A stretch of DNA of 64,000 nucleotides. Source: Pseudovirgaria hyperparasitica. Lineage: Eukaryota > Ascomycota > Dothideomycetes > Acrospermales > Acrospermaceae. The DNA lies in NCBI RefSeq assembly GCF_010093815.1, contig NW_022985552.1:1163943-1227942 (forward strand), read 5' to 3'. The position numbers and the translations under genes are program-made. Below, piece after piece: positions 10,127-21,191 of the stretch (the first letter of the stretch is position 1; every line of letters starts with the position of its first letter). The notes under the pieces are model-generated. The model was given only the letters and a program-made list of their open reading frames with translations. It was not told the DNA's origin and ran no database searches.

Positions 10127-11053
10127 CTAAAACTCATTCTCCTTCATCCACTTTGCATTCTCCTCCTTATACTCACTCCTCCACCTACTACACGGCTGCC
10201 GATCAAACACGATATCTCCCTGCGCCCACATCATGCGCTTCTTGTCCGTCTTCTCATCGACATCATTGTCTGGACAAATCGCATAGAAGCTGCCTTTCGC
10301 CATCTTCTCATACAGAAATTCGGCTACCTGGCTCGGCCACCACGCGCCAGCCGGTTTCTCATTTGCCCCGGCGGCGCGCGTGAGTCCAGTGTATGTCCAC
10401 CCAGGCACCAGCAGATGCACAGAAGTGGGCGTGTCTCGAAGGTCGTAGGACAGGTGCTCAGCGAGCGTCTTCACGGCAGCTTTGGAGGCATTATACGCCG
10501 GGTTCCCTGGGGGATTCGTGATGCCTTGTTTCGAACCCGTAATGACGATCGCCGAGGGCTTGTCTTGGCTCTGTGCTTGCATGACGGGTACAAAGGTCGT
10601 CAAGCCGTTGATGACGCCGTAGAGATTGGTGTCAAGGACCTATATAATCGTCAGTCTTACTAGCCAGGTGGACGCGCCTGTTGCATCGCTACTACCTAAA
10701 GGCCGTGGCTGAAAGAGTATTCTCACCGTCCTGAAATACGCTGCATCCCCCCAATCGGCCTTACCGCTCACACCGGCGTTCAGCATTAGCAAATCGATCC
10801 TGCCACCCAATTGCTTGTCCACCTTGCTCTTCAACTCAGTCCATTGCTCCAGCTTGCTTACATCAACACTATAAGTCTCGACATCCGCAGACTTCAGTTC
10901 AGTCTTAGCTTTCGCTAGATTTGCGGCATTGTTATCCACAATTGCTACTTTCATGCCATGCTTGAGACATAAATGGGCCACGGCGTACCCGACACCCGAT
11001 GCGCCGCCTGTTATGAGCGCGGTGTTGGCACGCGCGAAGACTTTTGTAGCCAT
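10127..11053 (-). CDS. Short-chain dehydrogenase/reductase (SDR)
   Basis: Two exons, 11053-10727 and 10639-10127, with an 87-bp intron (10726-10640, gtgaga...tatatag, phase 0), encode 279 residues. The Rossmann signature TGGASGVG sits near residue 16, an LMLNAGVSG segment matches the NAG motif, ITGSKQG carries the catalytic Ser, and YNASKAAVK is the active-site YxxxK. An Asp in the VAIVDNN stretch at the end of strand beta-2 suggests NAD(H) preference, which is inference. The C-terminal part (VPGWTYTGLTRAAG, then FLYEKMAKGSFYAICPDND) resembles fungal NAD(P)-binding proteins of unknown substrate. The N-terminus has no clear targeting signal. No pathway neighbours are present, so the substrate cannot be named. 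Confidence 0.85.
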
Positions 11054-12683
11054 GATGCGATTTTGGTATATCCAGTATTTCGGGAAGAATCGTGTTTAGG
11101 AGATGTTCGCGTATTGCAGAATGAGAGAAAGAATGCACTTTTAAACATAGGAACCTAGACATTGGCAGCAAGGATAGGCAAAAGGAGTGGGGTGTCAGGT
11201 CCATTATCTCCGCGGTACCGGGTGAGGTGTGAGGTCATACATGCACATCGATCGATCCATCGTTGAGGTTAGCGCTTGCTGAGGCAGGTCGTCGGGGCCA
11301 AAAGGCGACGCTGAAAACTATTGGGCTTGGCATATTGCATGTTATGTTCTGGTGTTGAATTACTAAATATGACTATATATACAATTATAGTCCTTTCGTC
11401 GTTTGTGCGAGGTCAATTGGTCGTCTACTACAATATTATTTTGTCGGCGTGCTTCATCTTAATTGACTCTACACAGTGCTTTGCATTTTGCTTGTCATCT
11501 ACTGCGTCGCTATGGATGGTCACAGCCCCTGGGCAGACATAATGCTCTGGATGGCCTCGTATGCCGCAGCAGAGTTGTTATGCGCTGATGCCGTGGCCAG
11601 TGACTGGCTGGATCTATGCCTCAAGCTTCCACGTCTCCATGTTTAGGAATATCATCTGTACGCCATCTGTACGTTTCTAGTAATGAGATAGTCCCTCTAT
11701 ATAACGGTAGATCGGATTCACCAGTGATGACAAGCACAGGTTTGGTGCTCTAGTCCATCATATGTAGAGAAGCGAGAGTGAGAGTCTCATATAGAGTGCC
11801 AGGCTGTTTTGTTTACTCGGCGACGGTGATAGATACGGGATCGTAGGCCCCGCGGTGGAAGAAAAAGGACTTGTCGGCCTCGGCATTCGAGTTTGATGAT
11901 GTAACTGAGCGGAAGGTCTCGCGAGGGGATCTGTTGGCATATCGTCTAATTGTTGCAGTGTCGACGTAGTTGTGGTTGTATTTCTCGAATGATATATCCC
12001 AGTGTCTATCCGAAACAGCATTCCATAGCCGTAGTTCACGAGTCTCTTGTAAGCGCCATGTGAGAACATCAGCATACGGCGAGGACGTTGGAGGGGATTA
12101 ATCACAACAGTTCACAAGAGCGGCCTTTAATAGATGATGTCCAAGGGCGTATTGCGAGTGCGCAAACCAGACCGCAAGCGGTTTCACTGGGTCAGGTTTC
12201 TCCGAGGTAGTTAGCACGATTCAGAGTAGAAGCTGAAGGTCCTATCTGGTCGAAACGATTGACTCAAGATAGTCTATTTGGCATCAGTTCGTTTCCTGCT
12301 TGCTAGATTTATAGTATTATAGCAAGCTTGCTTTGTTGTTCGGGTACATGACACTACAGGTGGAGCACTTTGAGGAATTTGGATACTAACTTGTCTGAGT
12401 AGCGCTTAAAAGCTTCATTATTGAGCGTTGGACTATAGCCCTAAAGTTGGTTTGACCGACTAGATATATGGAGCAAGTTACTGCAAGATTTCATCTGTAG
12501 TTGTAAGACCTAACAGCACTATTGCGCTTCCAGAGGTCAGCGTGTGTAAATCACTGAGTATTAAGCCTCTGGCAGCGACTTGGTTACGTTAATTGTAGCT
12601 GCTTATGAATTCCCGATCTTCAATAGCATTAATGAACAACGAGCAGCAAAAAGGTCTGGCCTCGACGGTAGTGAGCGTGAATA
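11054..12683. other. Intergenic, no gene seen
   Basis: About 1.6 kb with only short, unrelated reading frames and no domain-like segment. The first few hundred bases would be the promoter of the SDR at 10127-11053. Base composition is mixed and not RIP-like. Confidence 0.6.
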
Positions 12684-13730
12684 TCATGCATTTTTATATT
12701 TCATGTCATGACCTAATTCTCTGTAATCCCTCAAGCTTAATAAACGACTAGTGAGAGGGGCTGCTCTGACAACAGTGCTTGGGATCTCTTCACGCATCAT
12801 GTGATCCCATTCAAATAGGTCCGAGAATAGCTCGTAATGTAACTGGTTTCGCGAAAGTGTCTCGAGACACCAATGAGGGCTGGTCCATGCCGCCCCAAAA
12901 TCCACGAGAAGTCCATTCATGTAGTTGCGAGCAGCAATGTCTTTCTGGTAGATCTCATGAGCTCTGAGAATTTTCAGGTCTGCTAGCATCTTACGTGGAC
13001 GGCCAAATGCAGGCTTGTTCTCAACAAGCTGTTTAACCAGTGCACGAAATGGTGCTCGGATATCTTGGGACATGGATTCGTCTGAAGATGAGCGATCCCA
13101 GTCGAATATACCAAATCTCTCTGCGAGCAATGCCTCAAACGTGGGGGGTAAACCCATAAATCCATAACAGGGGACAGCAAGTCTATGAGCCTCGCGATCG
13201 ACGCTGTGTTTAGATGTTACCTGACTTCTGCTGTTCTTTTGGGATCTGGATTTCCGCTTCGTTTGTTTGGTAGAGGATTGGATCTGTTGAGCTGCAACTC
13301 TCTGGGAAGCCTTTGAGGACTTTCGCGCCATCGACTCTTCAATCTCTTCGATTTTTCCATAAGCCCTGCACTCAGCATAGAAGGGATCAGAATGGAATAC
13401 CAAATCATCATCGCTAACGTTTTCATTGGATAGTGCCCATTGTTCTCCTCTTAAGTCTTGAATCTTCTTAAACTTGAACTTGATGCGATCAGAAATTGTC
13501 TCTCTCGATCCAAAGGAGCTTACAATTTTCAAAGCGTAATAGCCTCTCTTTCCAAACTTAACCTTGAATACATGTGCGCATGCTCCGGTTGGGCTACTCG
13601 ACGGCGGTTCACTGAGCAGACTAACAAATTCAATGGATTCTTTGCGATACTTAAATGGCTTAAGACGCGGCCCATCGCAAGGAGGTAGCGCTGCTTTTCC
13701 ATAGAGATCGACCGGGGTGCGCGACGTCAT
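12684..13730 (-). CDS. FTA2-type protein kinase-like protein
   Basis: Single exon, 348 residues. It belongs to the fungal family named after the fission-yeast kinetochore subunit Fta2, whose many accessory copies in filamentous fungi have a kinase fold. Seen motifs: FKYRKESIEFVSLL, then a divergent glycine-rich turn and CAHVFKVKFG; YYALKIV with Lys68 as the beta-3 lysine; FYAECRAYG with Glu120 as the helix-C candidate; HEIYQKDIAARNY with Asp264 and Asn269 of the catalytic loop; and LLVDFGAAWT with the DFG Asp277. All core catalytic residues are therefore present, so it may be an active kinase. A Lys/Ser/Gln-rich insert (residues about 133-178) interrupts the lobe junction. It is divergently transcribed from a nuclease-like gene across 766 bp. 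Its role is unknown; a centromere role should not be assumed from the family name. Confidence 0.8.
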   Translation of the reverse strand: MTSRTPVDLYGKAALPPCDGPRLKPFKYRKESIEFVSLLSEPPSSSPTGACAHVFKVKFGKRGYYALKIVSSFGSRETISDRIKFKFKKIQDLRGEQWALSNENVSDDDLVFHSDPFYAECRAYGKIEEIEESMARKSSKASQRVAAQQIQSSTKQTKRKSRSQKNSRSQVTSKHSVDREAHRLAVPCYGFMGLPPTFEALLAERFGIFDWDRSSSDESMSQDIRAPFRALVKQLVENKPAFGRPRKMLADLKILRAHEIYQKDIAARNYMNGLLVDFGAAWTSPHWCLETLSRNQLHYELFSDLFEWDHMMREEIPSTVVRAAPLTSRLLSLRDYRELGHDMKYKNA

Positions 13731-14496
13731 TGTGAGTATGCTGAAATCTCCTAACCTGATAGTTGTAGGAAATGGCTGTTCGTCGGTTGTTTATTATTGA
13801 TATCTGCAAGTGGCTGGGAGACAGCCCGCCTCTCCACTATGGAAACGCTAAGCTGATCAGGGCTAGTGACTACTTAGTCTAGTTATATACTTATGCTCGT
13901 CCCGGCACCGTGCTCACAGGTAATTAATAAGTTATCCATTCCTAGGTCCCAATATGGCTACGGACAAGTCCAACAAATGGAATCTTAATTAGCTCCGGTA
14001 GGCTATATGCGCCCTTAGTCTATATGCGTCCTGATATGTACCCGCCCTGATCTACGCGCTCGGATCTGTACCTAATACGCGCCCTCTGTATGCGCACTAG
14101 TTTGTTATGCGCCCTCCTGGGTATGCGCCTGTGCCGCAATAAGGCAATCAGAGCTGAGCACCGAGGGCATGAGGAAACAGCACCCGAGCAGGCATCCTCG
14201 TATTGGCTTATCGGCATGATGCCCAGAAGCTTCAGTGCTAAAAAAGGATTTCCCACCGATCTAGATGATACTCGATGTTTCAGCCTTGTCGGCTTATCAC
14301 ACTGGAAAACTGGATCACCCTAGAAAACAGTATACAAACCTGGGCTTTAGCGCATTCGCTGTTACATCTGATTGCTTTAATATGCAGACCCCAACTTCAC
14401 TGCCCCATCAGTGGGGCATAGACAGACTTCTCGACCGAGTAGACTTATATATGACCTTTCCGAGCCCCAGTTGATGGAATCGTAAATTCTCCAGCG
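13731..14496. promoter_or_regulatory. Shared intergenic promoter region of the kinase/nuclease pair
   Basis: 766 bp separate the two divergent start codons. The half nearest the kinase gene is ordinary. The centre carries a cluster of degenerate TATGCGCCCT-like motifs, listed separately. No convincing gene lies inside; short open frames overlap in all directions. Confidence 0.55.
14004..14131. repeat. Cluster of about seven degenerate TATGCGCCCT motifs
   Basis: Read directly: tatatgcgccctta at about 14004, tatatgcgtcctga at about 14021, tctacgcgctcgg at about 14050, aatacgcgccctc at about 14074, gtatgcgcactag at about 14088, ttatgcgccctcc at about 14105 and gtatgcgcctgtg at about 14121, mostly about 13-28 bp apart and all in the same orientation. 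Such an array could be a decayed minisatellite or a cluster of binding sites controlling both flanking genes. Confidence 0.6.
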
Positions 14497-15693
14497 ATGG
14501 CGCCTCCTAGAACTGTCATAGAGCTTTTGACCATTCCGAATCCCGTTGTTACACTCTCTGAACGTCACCGCGCTAAATCTACTTCTGTCAGCAAGCGAAG
14601 TTACTACCCAACGGTCCGGAGACTCAAACCATGGACGGAATTTTCGATCAAAACTCTACAAGTGCTCTTCGATAAGCGACTTTGGGTATTACTGAAAGCA
14701 GAAACGCCGAATCTTTGTGTGCCTATGGAAGTTGATGCGAACAGTCGTACAATTGTGGAAGAGAGATCAATCGAAGCTCTTGTGCTCAAGTGGAACCACA
14801 CAATTATTGATCATGCCCTCAGTAAAACGGCCGTCAGGTTTTTGGGACAAAATGTCCATATGGTGATTGGACCTCAATCTACCCTGACGTTTGATGAGCA
14901 TAAAACAAAACCTGATTGGGGGGCAATATGCGATAGGCAGCAGCACAGTTCGATCCTACCAGGAGACTCCAAATGTGGTATCAAATGGCATAGCTCGCAT
15001 TTAGATGGCCTTGTCAACAGGAAACGAGATTTCGCGGTCCCTCAAGGCCTTCAACATGCTCTATGGCCAATCCGTCAGGTTCTTTACTATTGCATTTCGA
15101 GTAACACTCGGTATGGCTACATTATTACTCACCAAGAGTTAGTGGTTCTACGGTGCAGCTACCGCCCTGACAGTCATCTACCTGACCTCCATGGAAAAGA
15201 GCTTAGACAGCATATTCAAGACAACGCATCAGTGGAGTACCGATCGATCTCCTGGCACGCAAAAGGGAATGAAGCCCTTACGGTGAACCTAGCAATCTAC
15301 GTTTTGCACATACTTGCAACGAATAATGGCCAATTGACCAATGAGCCTCATGGTCCATACTGTCCTTTGATAGACGAAAAGCTTCTTCCAATAGAGTCAC
15401 AACCCTTGCTAGTATCAGTCCCTAGCCAGAACAGCTGTCTAAGTCAAGATGCAAAAAGCTTCTCACAGCAGGTTGAAAATGATGATTCCCAAACGCAGGC
15501 CAAAAGAAACGACAAAAGTAGAAATGGGGATGATTCTACTCAGGATGAAGTTAGATCAGCAACGCAGCGCTCTCGGAAAAGAGCTCGAGACTCTGACGAC
15601 GACGATACTCTGGCTCTGAGCATGGCAAGCTCCAGAAGTGAGAGGAAGAAGATATCGCAAACTCTTCGCCGGAGCAAGAGACATCGCATATGA
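14497..15693 (+). CDS. PD-(D/E)XK nuclease-like fungal protein
   Basis: Single exon, 398 residues. A helical N-terminal region of about 110 residues leads into a restriction-endonuclease-like core: KPDW with Asp140, then ILPGDSKCGIKW with Asp157 and Lys159. Next come QHALWPIRQVLYYC and RYGYIITHQELVVLR, a pattern typical of large fungal families in which a PD-(D/E)XK domain ends with a conserved Gln-rich helix and a YGxIxT strand. Metal-dependent DNA cleavage is therefore likely but unproven. The C-terminal 110 residues are acidic, then strongly basic (RSRKRARDS, RRSKRHRI), which looks like a nuclear localisation signal. It starts 766 bp from, and divergent to, the FTA2-type kinase gene, suggesting joint control. 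It is not a named housekeeping nuclease. A decayed transposon-derived origin is possible, but no transposon ends are seen. Confidence 0.7.
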   Translation: MAPPRTVIELLTIPNPVVTLSERHRAKSTSVSKRSYYPTVRRLKPWTEFSIKTLQVLFDKRLWVLLKAETPNLCVPMEVDANSRTIVEERSIEALVLKWNHTIIDHALSKTAVRFLGQNVHMVIGPQSTLTFDEHKTKPDWGAICDRQQHSSILPGDSKCGIKWHSSHLDGLVNRKRDFAVPQGLQHALWPIRQVLYYCISSNTRYGYIITHQELVVLRCSYRPDSHLPDLHGKELRQHIQDNASVEYRSISWHAKGNEALTVNLAIYVLHILATNNGQLTNEPHGPYCPLIDEKLLPIESQPLLVSVPSQNSCLSQDAKSFSQQVENDDSQTQAKRNDKSRNGDDSTQDEVRSATQRSRKRARDSDDDDTLALSMASSRSERKKISQTLRRSKRHRI

Positions 15694-16881
15694 GAGTCTT
15701 ACGTTACGATGCCGAGCACATGGGAACTACAAAACGGAGGTAGGGAGTGTCACAGGCTACTGCGTTCGCGAGGGAACTTCAAAACTTCCGATTACAGGTC
15801 TTATAGCTGTAAAAGCAAGACCATGACCATTTTATGGCATATTGTCATGTGTCATTCCCCCGGATCCGACATGCATAGGCTTACGTTTCAAGACCCAGCT
15901 GCAGGAGCGGCCGAGCACATATAGTAGAACTCATCACATGCTATTAGTCTGCAGGCAATGACAGCAACGTTCAGCTATAGCCACTCAGACAAGGTCTACT
16001 CGTTTCGTATGGTTCCAATCGAGTTGAGCAGTGCTGCTGTGCCAGGAACCGGAAGAGGCACCTGTTCTAAAAATAGTGTCACAAGACAGAACACGCGGAA
16101 AGAGTCGAGCAAGCATGTCTTCAGCCTTGTGTCAATTGGTGGTTTTGCTACATGCACGCGTTCCGACGTACGTGGCACCCGTCGCTCTGCAGAGCGTTGA
16201 AAGCCACGACGGCTTCATCAATAATGAGATTCATCTTTAATAGATACAGAAGTGACAGCACGCACGAGTGAGAGGACAGAACAAGGTTGTTTGCGCCGCA
16301 GTGGGTGTATACTGTGCGAAGGTCTCAAAGACAATGTAGCACATGTACGAATATAGACCATTTGCGTCAACTCGAGTATGTAGTGGGACCTAGGGTTAAC
16401 TTTACAGCAGAACGATTCGACCAAGTATCTCAACCAAAGATACACTGTACGTGCTGTCTTTGCGTGATAATATCCCATGCCGCCTTGCATTGTCACACAT
16501 GAAACAGGTCTCCTGGCAAACTTATAAGGAGCTTCAGGTCATGTCATCAGCACACCATCGAGGCTGACATCTCCAACTTCTATGTCTAGAAGCAATTCCA
16601 CCATCACATCGCGGCCTAAGGAACACGGGTCTGACTAGATTCGATGAGTCAGCATTCCATCGTAGTATATCCTCTGTCTTCTATTGGAGATGTGTTGGTT
16701 TTCATTCAATTACAATGCGTAAAATGCCAAGACTCGGTGTTATGTTGTACCTCGATGTTTCCTTTGTTGTCATACTTTCCAATATGGTTATGTCATAGCC
16801 CCCTCTTCTATCTTCTTCTCGTATGTCTACACTGGCCCTTGCCTTGCCAAGAGTACTGGCCTGGTACATGCAAGTTATTGT
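15694..16881. other. Intergenic, no gene seen
   Basis: Downstream of the nuclease-like gene and downstream of the convergently oriented receptor gene. Only short open frames with no recognisable domain were found on either strand. Confidence 0.6.
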
Positions 16882-18433
16882 CTATGTTCGCTTCGAACCG
16901 CCACCGTGGATCCATGCCTGATGAGTCGGCATTAATTCTATTTCTTCATATGAATCTACCGTCGAGACTGATGTGACAATGTAGGAGTCTTCACGCATGA
17001 TTGTTTGCTCGGGAGGCGAATTCTCGTCCAGGTGAAATACTGTCTGTCGAGGGTATGAGTCAATGCGATGCGAAGATGCTGGGAATGGCTCCTGTCTATG
17101 GAAGTCCTTCCCATCAATATCTCTTTCATTATCATCATCCGATATTTGTTCCCTATTTGTGTGCCCACCACTGCCGTTCGATAAACCAACTATCGAAAGG
17201 ACCGATTCTAGCCCTGAACGTAGTTTCGTTGGGAGACCTTTGAGATTGGTATATATTACAGGCATACAGGCGCACATGATGCCTACGTTGATTTCGGCTA
17301 TTCTACCCATCGGCTCCTTATTAGCATAAAGGGCGTGCTCAAGCTGCTTTAACTTACCCCAAAGCATATACTGGGACTTGTACCCAGGTGGAGTCATCTG
17401 AACCTTGTACTTTAACTCGGTAGTAAAGTCCAATTAAGGAGCATATACAAGCCCTATAGAGCGATTAGGGATTGAGACGACACAATCATTTGTCCTTACA
17501 ATAGACCGGAGGCAAATACGCCCAGTAAGCCACACTTTATTCTCCACGACGTGGGTACCTTCTGGAGGAAAATAATAGGAAGCAGGAATACGTAGAAATC
17601 GCTGACGACGCCAAATACCCCAGAAGTAGCGGATAACTGGAAGTTTGCCTTTACACAGTGGCTGGAGATGGATGCCTTGATCCACGACTCTCCAGGTTGA
17701 GGGAAACAGATCGAGGTGTATAGGGCGACGTTGACTAGATAGAAGGACGTGATAGTAACGATTCCTATCATCAAAGGCCATTTTACCTCTACGAAGCCTT
17801 CAAAAAGTCTCCAGTAGAGTATAAAAAAGCTGTTCTTGATTATAGCGTTCGTGATGAGGTACAAAAGGATGCTCAAGAACGTAAGCTAGGAGCAATTAAT
17901 TCAAATCTCTTTCCAAACAAACGTGTGCTCTCACCGCAATGAAACGCTCGGAAATATCGATTGCTTGAACATCCCATTGATGAGGTCCTAAAGGACTGCC
18001 AGCGACTAGATGATAGCAGTCAATATCAGTCCTTCATATGTGTTGGTCTTCGATTACGAGCTAGAAGGGTGCCGGCCCAAGCAATGTTGGTAGCCTGCGT
18101 CTTGTAAGCGAAGTTCAGCGCTGTAAATAAATGGAAAATCACTCACCAGGGCAATGTAGCAGAGATCTAAGAGTGTCAGCAAACTGTCTAGTTCCTTTCC
18201 CTCGGAAAATCGAGCTTACAGTCGTCCCACGCAAACCCTTTCTGTCTTATTCCAATTCCTGTGACAAGTCTCAGCAGTACATGGCATACTATGACTGGCA
18301 AAAGCACATATATCATATTCCTCATAAGGTGTTCCAAGGTAGCAGGGTTGGTGAAGTTCGACGTCACACCTGCTGGTGGAGCAGTGGCTGGCGTTGAGTC
18401 GCTCATCGGGACTGCGATATGGTTGAAGGCCAT
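16882..18433 (-). CDS. PTH11/rhodopsin-domain seven-transmembrane receptor-like protein
   Basis: This is a multi-exon gene of the large fungal integral-membrane family related to PTH11, candidate GPCRs in surface and nutrient sensing. Secure exons (minus strand) are 18433-18220 (start MAFNHIAVPMSD), one beginning at 18166, 17885-17501 approximately, 17453-17358 and 17302-16882. Introns are 53 bp (18167-18219), 49 bp (17886-17934), 46 bp (17454-17499) and 55 bp (17303-17357), all GT...AG and frame-preserving. Family marks are FAWDDYLCYIAL after the first helix, GPHQWDVQAIDISERFIA, KNSFFILYWRLF, FGVVSDFYVFLLPIIFL, GSDDSTWVQVPVYALG and AEINVGIMCACMPVIY. A Ser/Asp-rich cytoplasmic tail follows. 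Splicing between about 17935 and 18166 is unresolved: a 26-base segment there has intron-like borders but is too short for a normal intron. Function remains inferred from family. Confidence 0.75.
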
Positions 18434-20395
18434 ATTGGACAATCCAACGTGATGCTCTTTCTTTTGTGAAGAGAAGTTGCGAGACTCTAAGATAGAGTGG
18501 GATGTGGGTGATCCTGCGAATGAACTTTCACCTTGGTGCTGTGGTAAATCCCATATTGAGAGGCCATACAAGGGGTACCCTGACACAACAATGTCCGATA
18601 GAATTCTTCACTATTCCTCTTCGTGACGCGGAGATACCATAGAAATAACTCAAACAGAATTACGGCTTTAGTTCCAACGTACAAACATGAACGTAAAATG
18701 CTATTCCACGATCGGTCCGTAGCATCTGCAATAGCAACATCAGCCTGCAGTTTGCGTTAATTATAACAATCTCCATGGATATCTATATCCAGTTGGGCGG
18801 ATAAATGATTAGATATCAATGTTTCTTCCTCGAGTTTGCCAAGTTCTTGATTAAATATTACATATGGTAGTGCGCCGCGCTATCACATGTGAAGGATGCC
18901 GAGAGGTATGCTGAAATAGCAGTCATCAGGGAAGGTTCAAACTCTAGAACCCTGGTTCCGTGTTGTATATTGGCATGTTTCACAGCGCTAAATCGTGTTA
19001 CTCGCTTGTGGATCTCCTCCACAACCGTTCCAGTACCCCCTGCCATCATAACCTCTCGGTTTAGGTTCTCCCTGATGTATCCCAAGGCTCAGCAACGCCA
19101 AATTGTATCGATAGAGATTCATCATAGTGATTGTCAGTATTCTATGATTGGCAGATCCCAAATGTATTTTTAGGATGAAGTCGGCATTGAAATTGGTCTC
19201 AACAACGAAGTCTTCGAACTGAAATGGATGACTAGCTCGAATATCATTCGCGGTTCTATTTCCCCGCAGAGGGCCATTACTTGAGATTAGCGTTATGAGT
19301 AATTTTGTAAATCAATTCGAGGAACGGTGGGATTGTGTAATGTGGCGAAAGTAGACCAGATAGTAGCGTTTTCCAGTATATCATAAGCATGGAAGGATCT
19401 TAACAGCCCTCTCCCTGAGTCATAGCTGTCATTGAAGCTGGCTCTGATATACTTACATATGGGAGGACGTCCCATTGTAACAAGGGAATCCTATGATATG
19501 CTTCGTGTATGGCTCTAGACCCGTAGAAAGCAAGGGTCTCGAAGTATCTTGAGAATGCTAGACACAGCATCCCACGTAACAGTCAAACTGTACTGACATG
19601 ATGCTGCAAGTCAGTAGAAGGGAGTGACGTGTTTCGTTCGCCAGCATGTGAGTATCGGGACTGAGCTGCTAGAAGAGTTCGGTTCTCCTCCGTCAATATC
19701 GAAGTATGATATGAAGAATTTCCTGAGCGGTTGTCCGGATATATCCGGGAACCATCAGCACCGACTCGATGCTAAGCATGGAGAATGAAGGAGAAATATC
19801 TTACCTTCGGATATTGAGTAGGGCGGTCTCACTTACCGCTGGTAGTCAGAGGTTCTCGGAGGTAGAGCGCAGGGATATAAAGACTTGAGAGGGACAGGAC
19901 GTAACCACCTTCTCAGGAGCCCAAAAATCTTTATTTATCTGGAAATATTAGTGATAGTGGTTTTAATTAGCTCCTTTATGGTATTGTATTCCGTATACTT
20001 TCTTTTGGTATATTTCCAATCCAATGGTCCCGAAGAATATCCTCCTAGTGATTACAAAATCCATATAACCATTGCTATGACTGTGACATGTCTGAAGAAG
20101 TAACCCAGGCAACGATCGTAGTGAGATTGAGTCGGAAGATACTGATAGAATACATATTTTCAAGCGTGACATGTAAGCGCTGGATAAATGTTGATAATAT
20201 GTACCGGGTTTGTCAGAGAGGACCACGTTGTGATTGTCTAAGGGTCCGACACAACTTTAGTGACACACAGAAGTCCTCCCTAGACTCAAATCGAACGAAT
20301 GCAAGCTACTATTATTAGTATGTTCACATCTTTAACATCTGAAGACGTACAAAGAACTTAATCAAGTTCGCAGACTGTCGGCTTCGTCAGGCGTC
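18434..20395. other. Intergenic, no supported gene
   Basis: Almost 2 kb. The first part must hold the receptor gene's promoter. A minus-strand stretch at 18858-19085 has somewhat protein-like composition but shows no known motif and no credible neighbouring exon, so it is not called. The composition is mixed and not RIP-like. Confidence 0.5.
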
Positions 20396-21191
20396 ATGAA
20401 CAGCAATCAAAATCAGGCCACTGACGATCAATGCGATGAGATGCACCCAAGCTACATAGCGACAGTCGGCTATATAGCCAACCTACAACGCCATTCAAAT
20501 GCTATACTGCAGGATGCAGATCGTCCTCACGGTTCGTAGATCTTCAAACACATTCACTCGGGAGCTCATCTAGTCTTCAGCACAACGACCAGGATCTTCA
20601 AACTTTGACCAAGAAGGTAAATAAAAACTTTACCACACGACTTCATCGGAGAAACAGCCCAGTTTCAACATAATACTTATCACCTAGGCCTGAGAGCCAC
20701 CCTATTTTCTGGCAACCATAACCCGTCTCCCTCAGAACAGAATCTGACATCTCTCAGCGCCCCTATACGCCCACCTTGCACATACGGTCGTTAGCCTCCA
20801 ACCATATCTAAACACGATATACACGCCCCCTATTCCCTGGGACATAGAGCATCTCACCATTGCCTCGATTCACGCGCTAATCACTAGCCTCCGACCTACG
20901 ATCCGCGCCATAATCAACTGCCACATCACAACCCTCGTTCTTGCCCCTATGATGCCTGAAGAACTCTCTTTCGACGTACATCCCGCGATGGTAGCCTCCA
21001 TCCGAGACGCAATAATGCGGCGTTTCGTCGAGGTCTTTGAGCCATTATACCAAGCAAGATATGCTACAGGGCCAGATGGGCCAGGAGACAGGGAGTTCGT
21101 GAGGGTGGTCATAGTGGAGATACCGCAGCTGGTGGAGGAGAGAGTCGGGGAAGAATTGATGGAGAGACTAAAGCAAGACTTGGGAAAGTAA
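20396..21191 (+). CDS. Hypothetical small helical protein, splicing unresolved
   Basis: Not recognised. The best-supported part is 20758-21191, an open frame of about 144 codons ending in a stop at 21189-21191. Its translation is a coherent, mostly helical protein (PIPWDIEHLTIASIHALI, AMVASIRDAIMRRFVEVF, VVIVEIPQLVEERVGEEL). It can begin at a splice acceptor (ctctcag at 20751-20757). Upstream, a Met at 20396 opens 47 codons (MNSNQNQATDDQC...), and a short piece at about 20575-20616 could encode LQHNDQDLQTLTKK and ends in a good donor (gtaaat). A first-intron donor was not convincingly found, so the full model is uncertain. The gene might be a truncated member of a larger family. There is no signal peptide, membrane segment or cysteine pattern. 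Confidence 0.4.

Noticed and set aside
18858-19173. Overlapping open frames on both strands
   Set aside because: No motif, no neighbouring exon with splice signals and no family resemblance.
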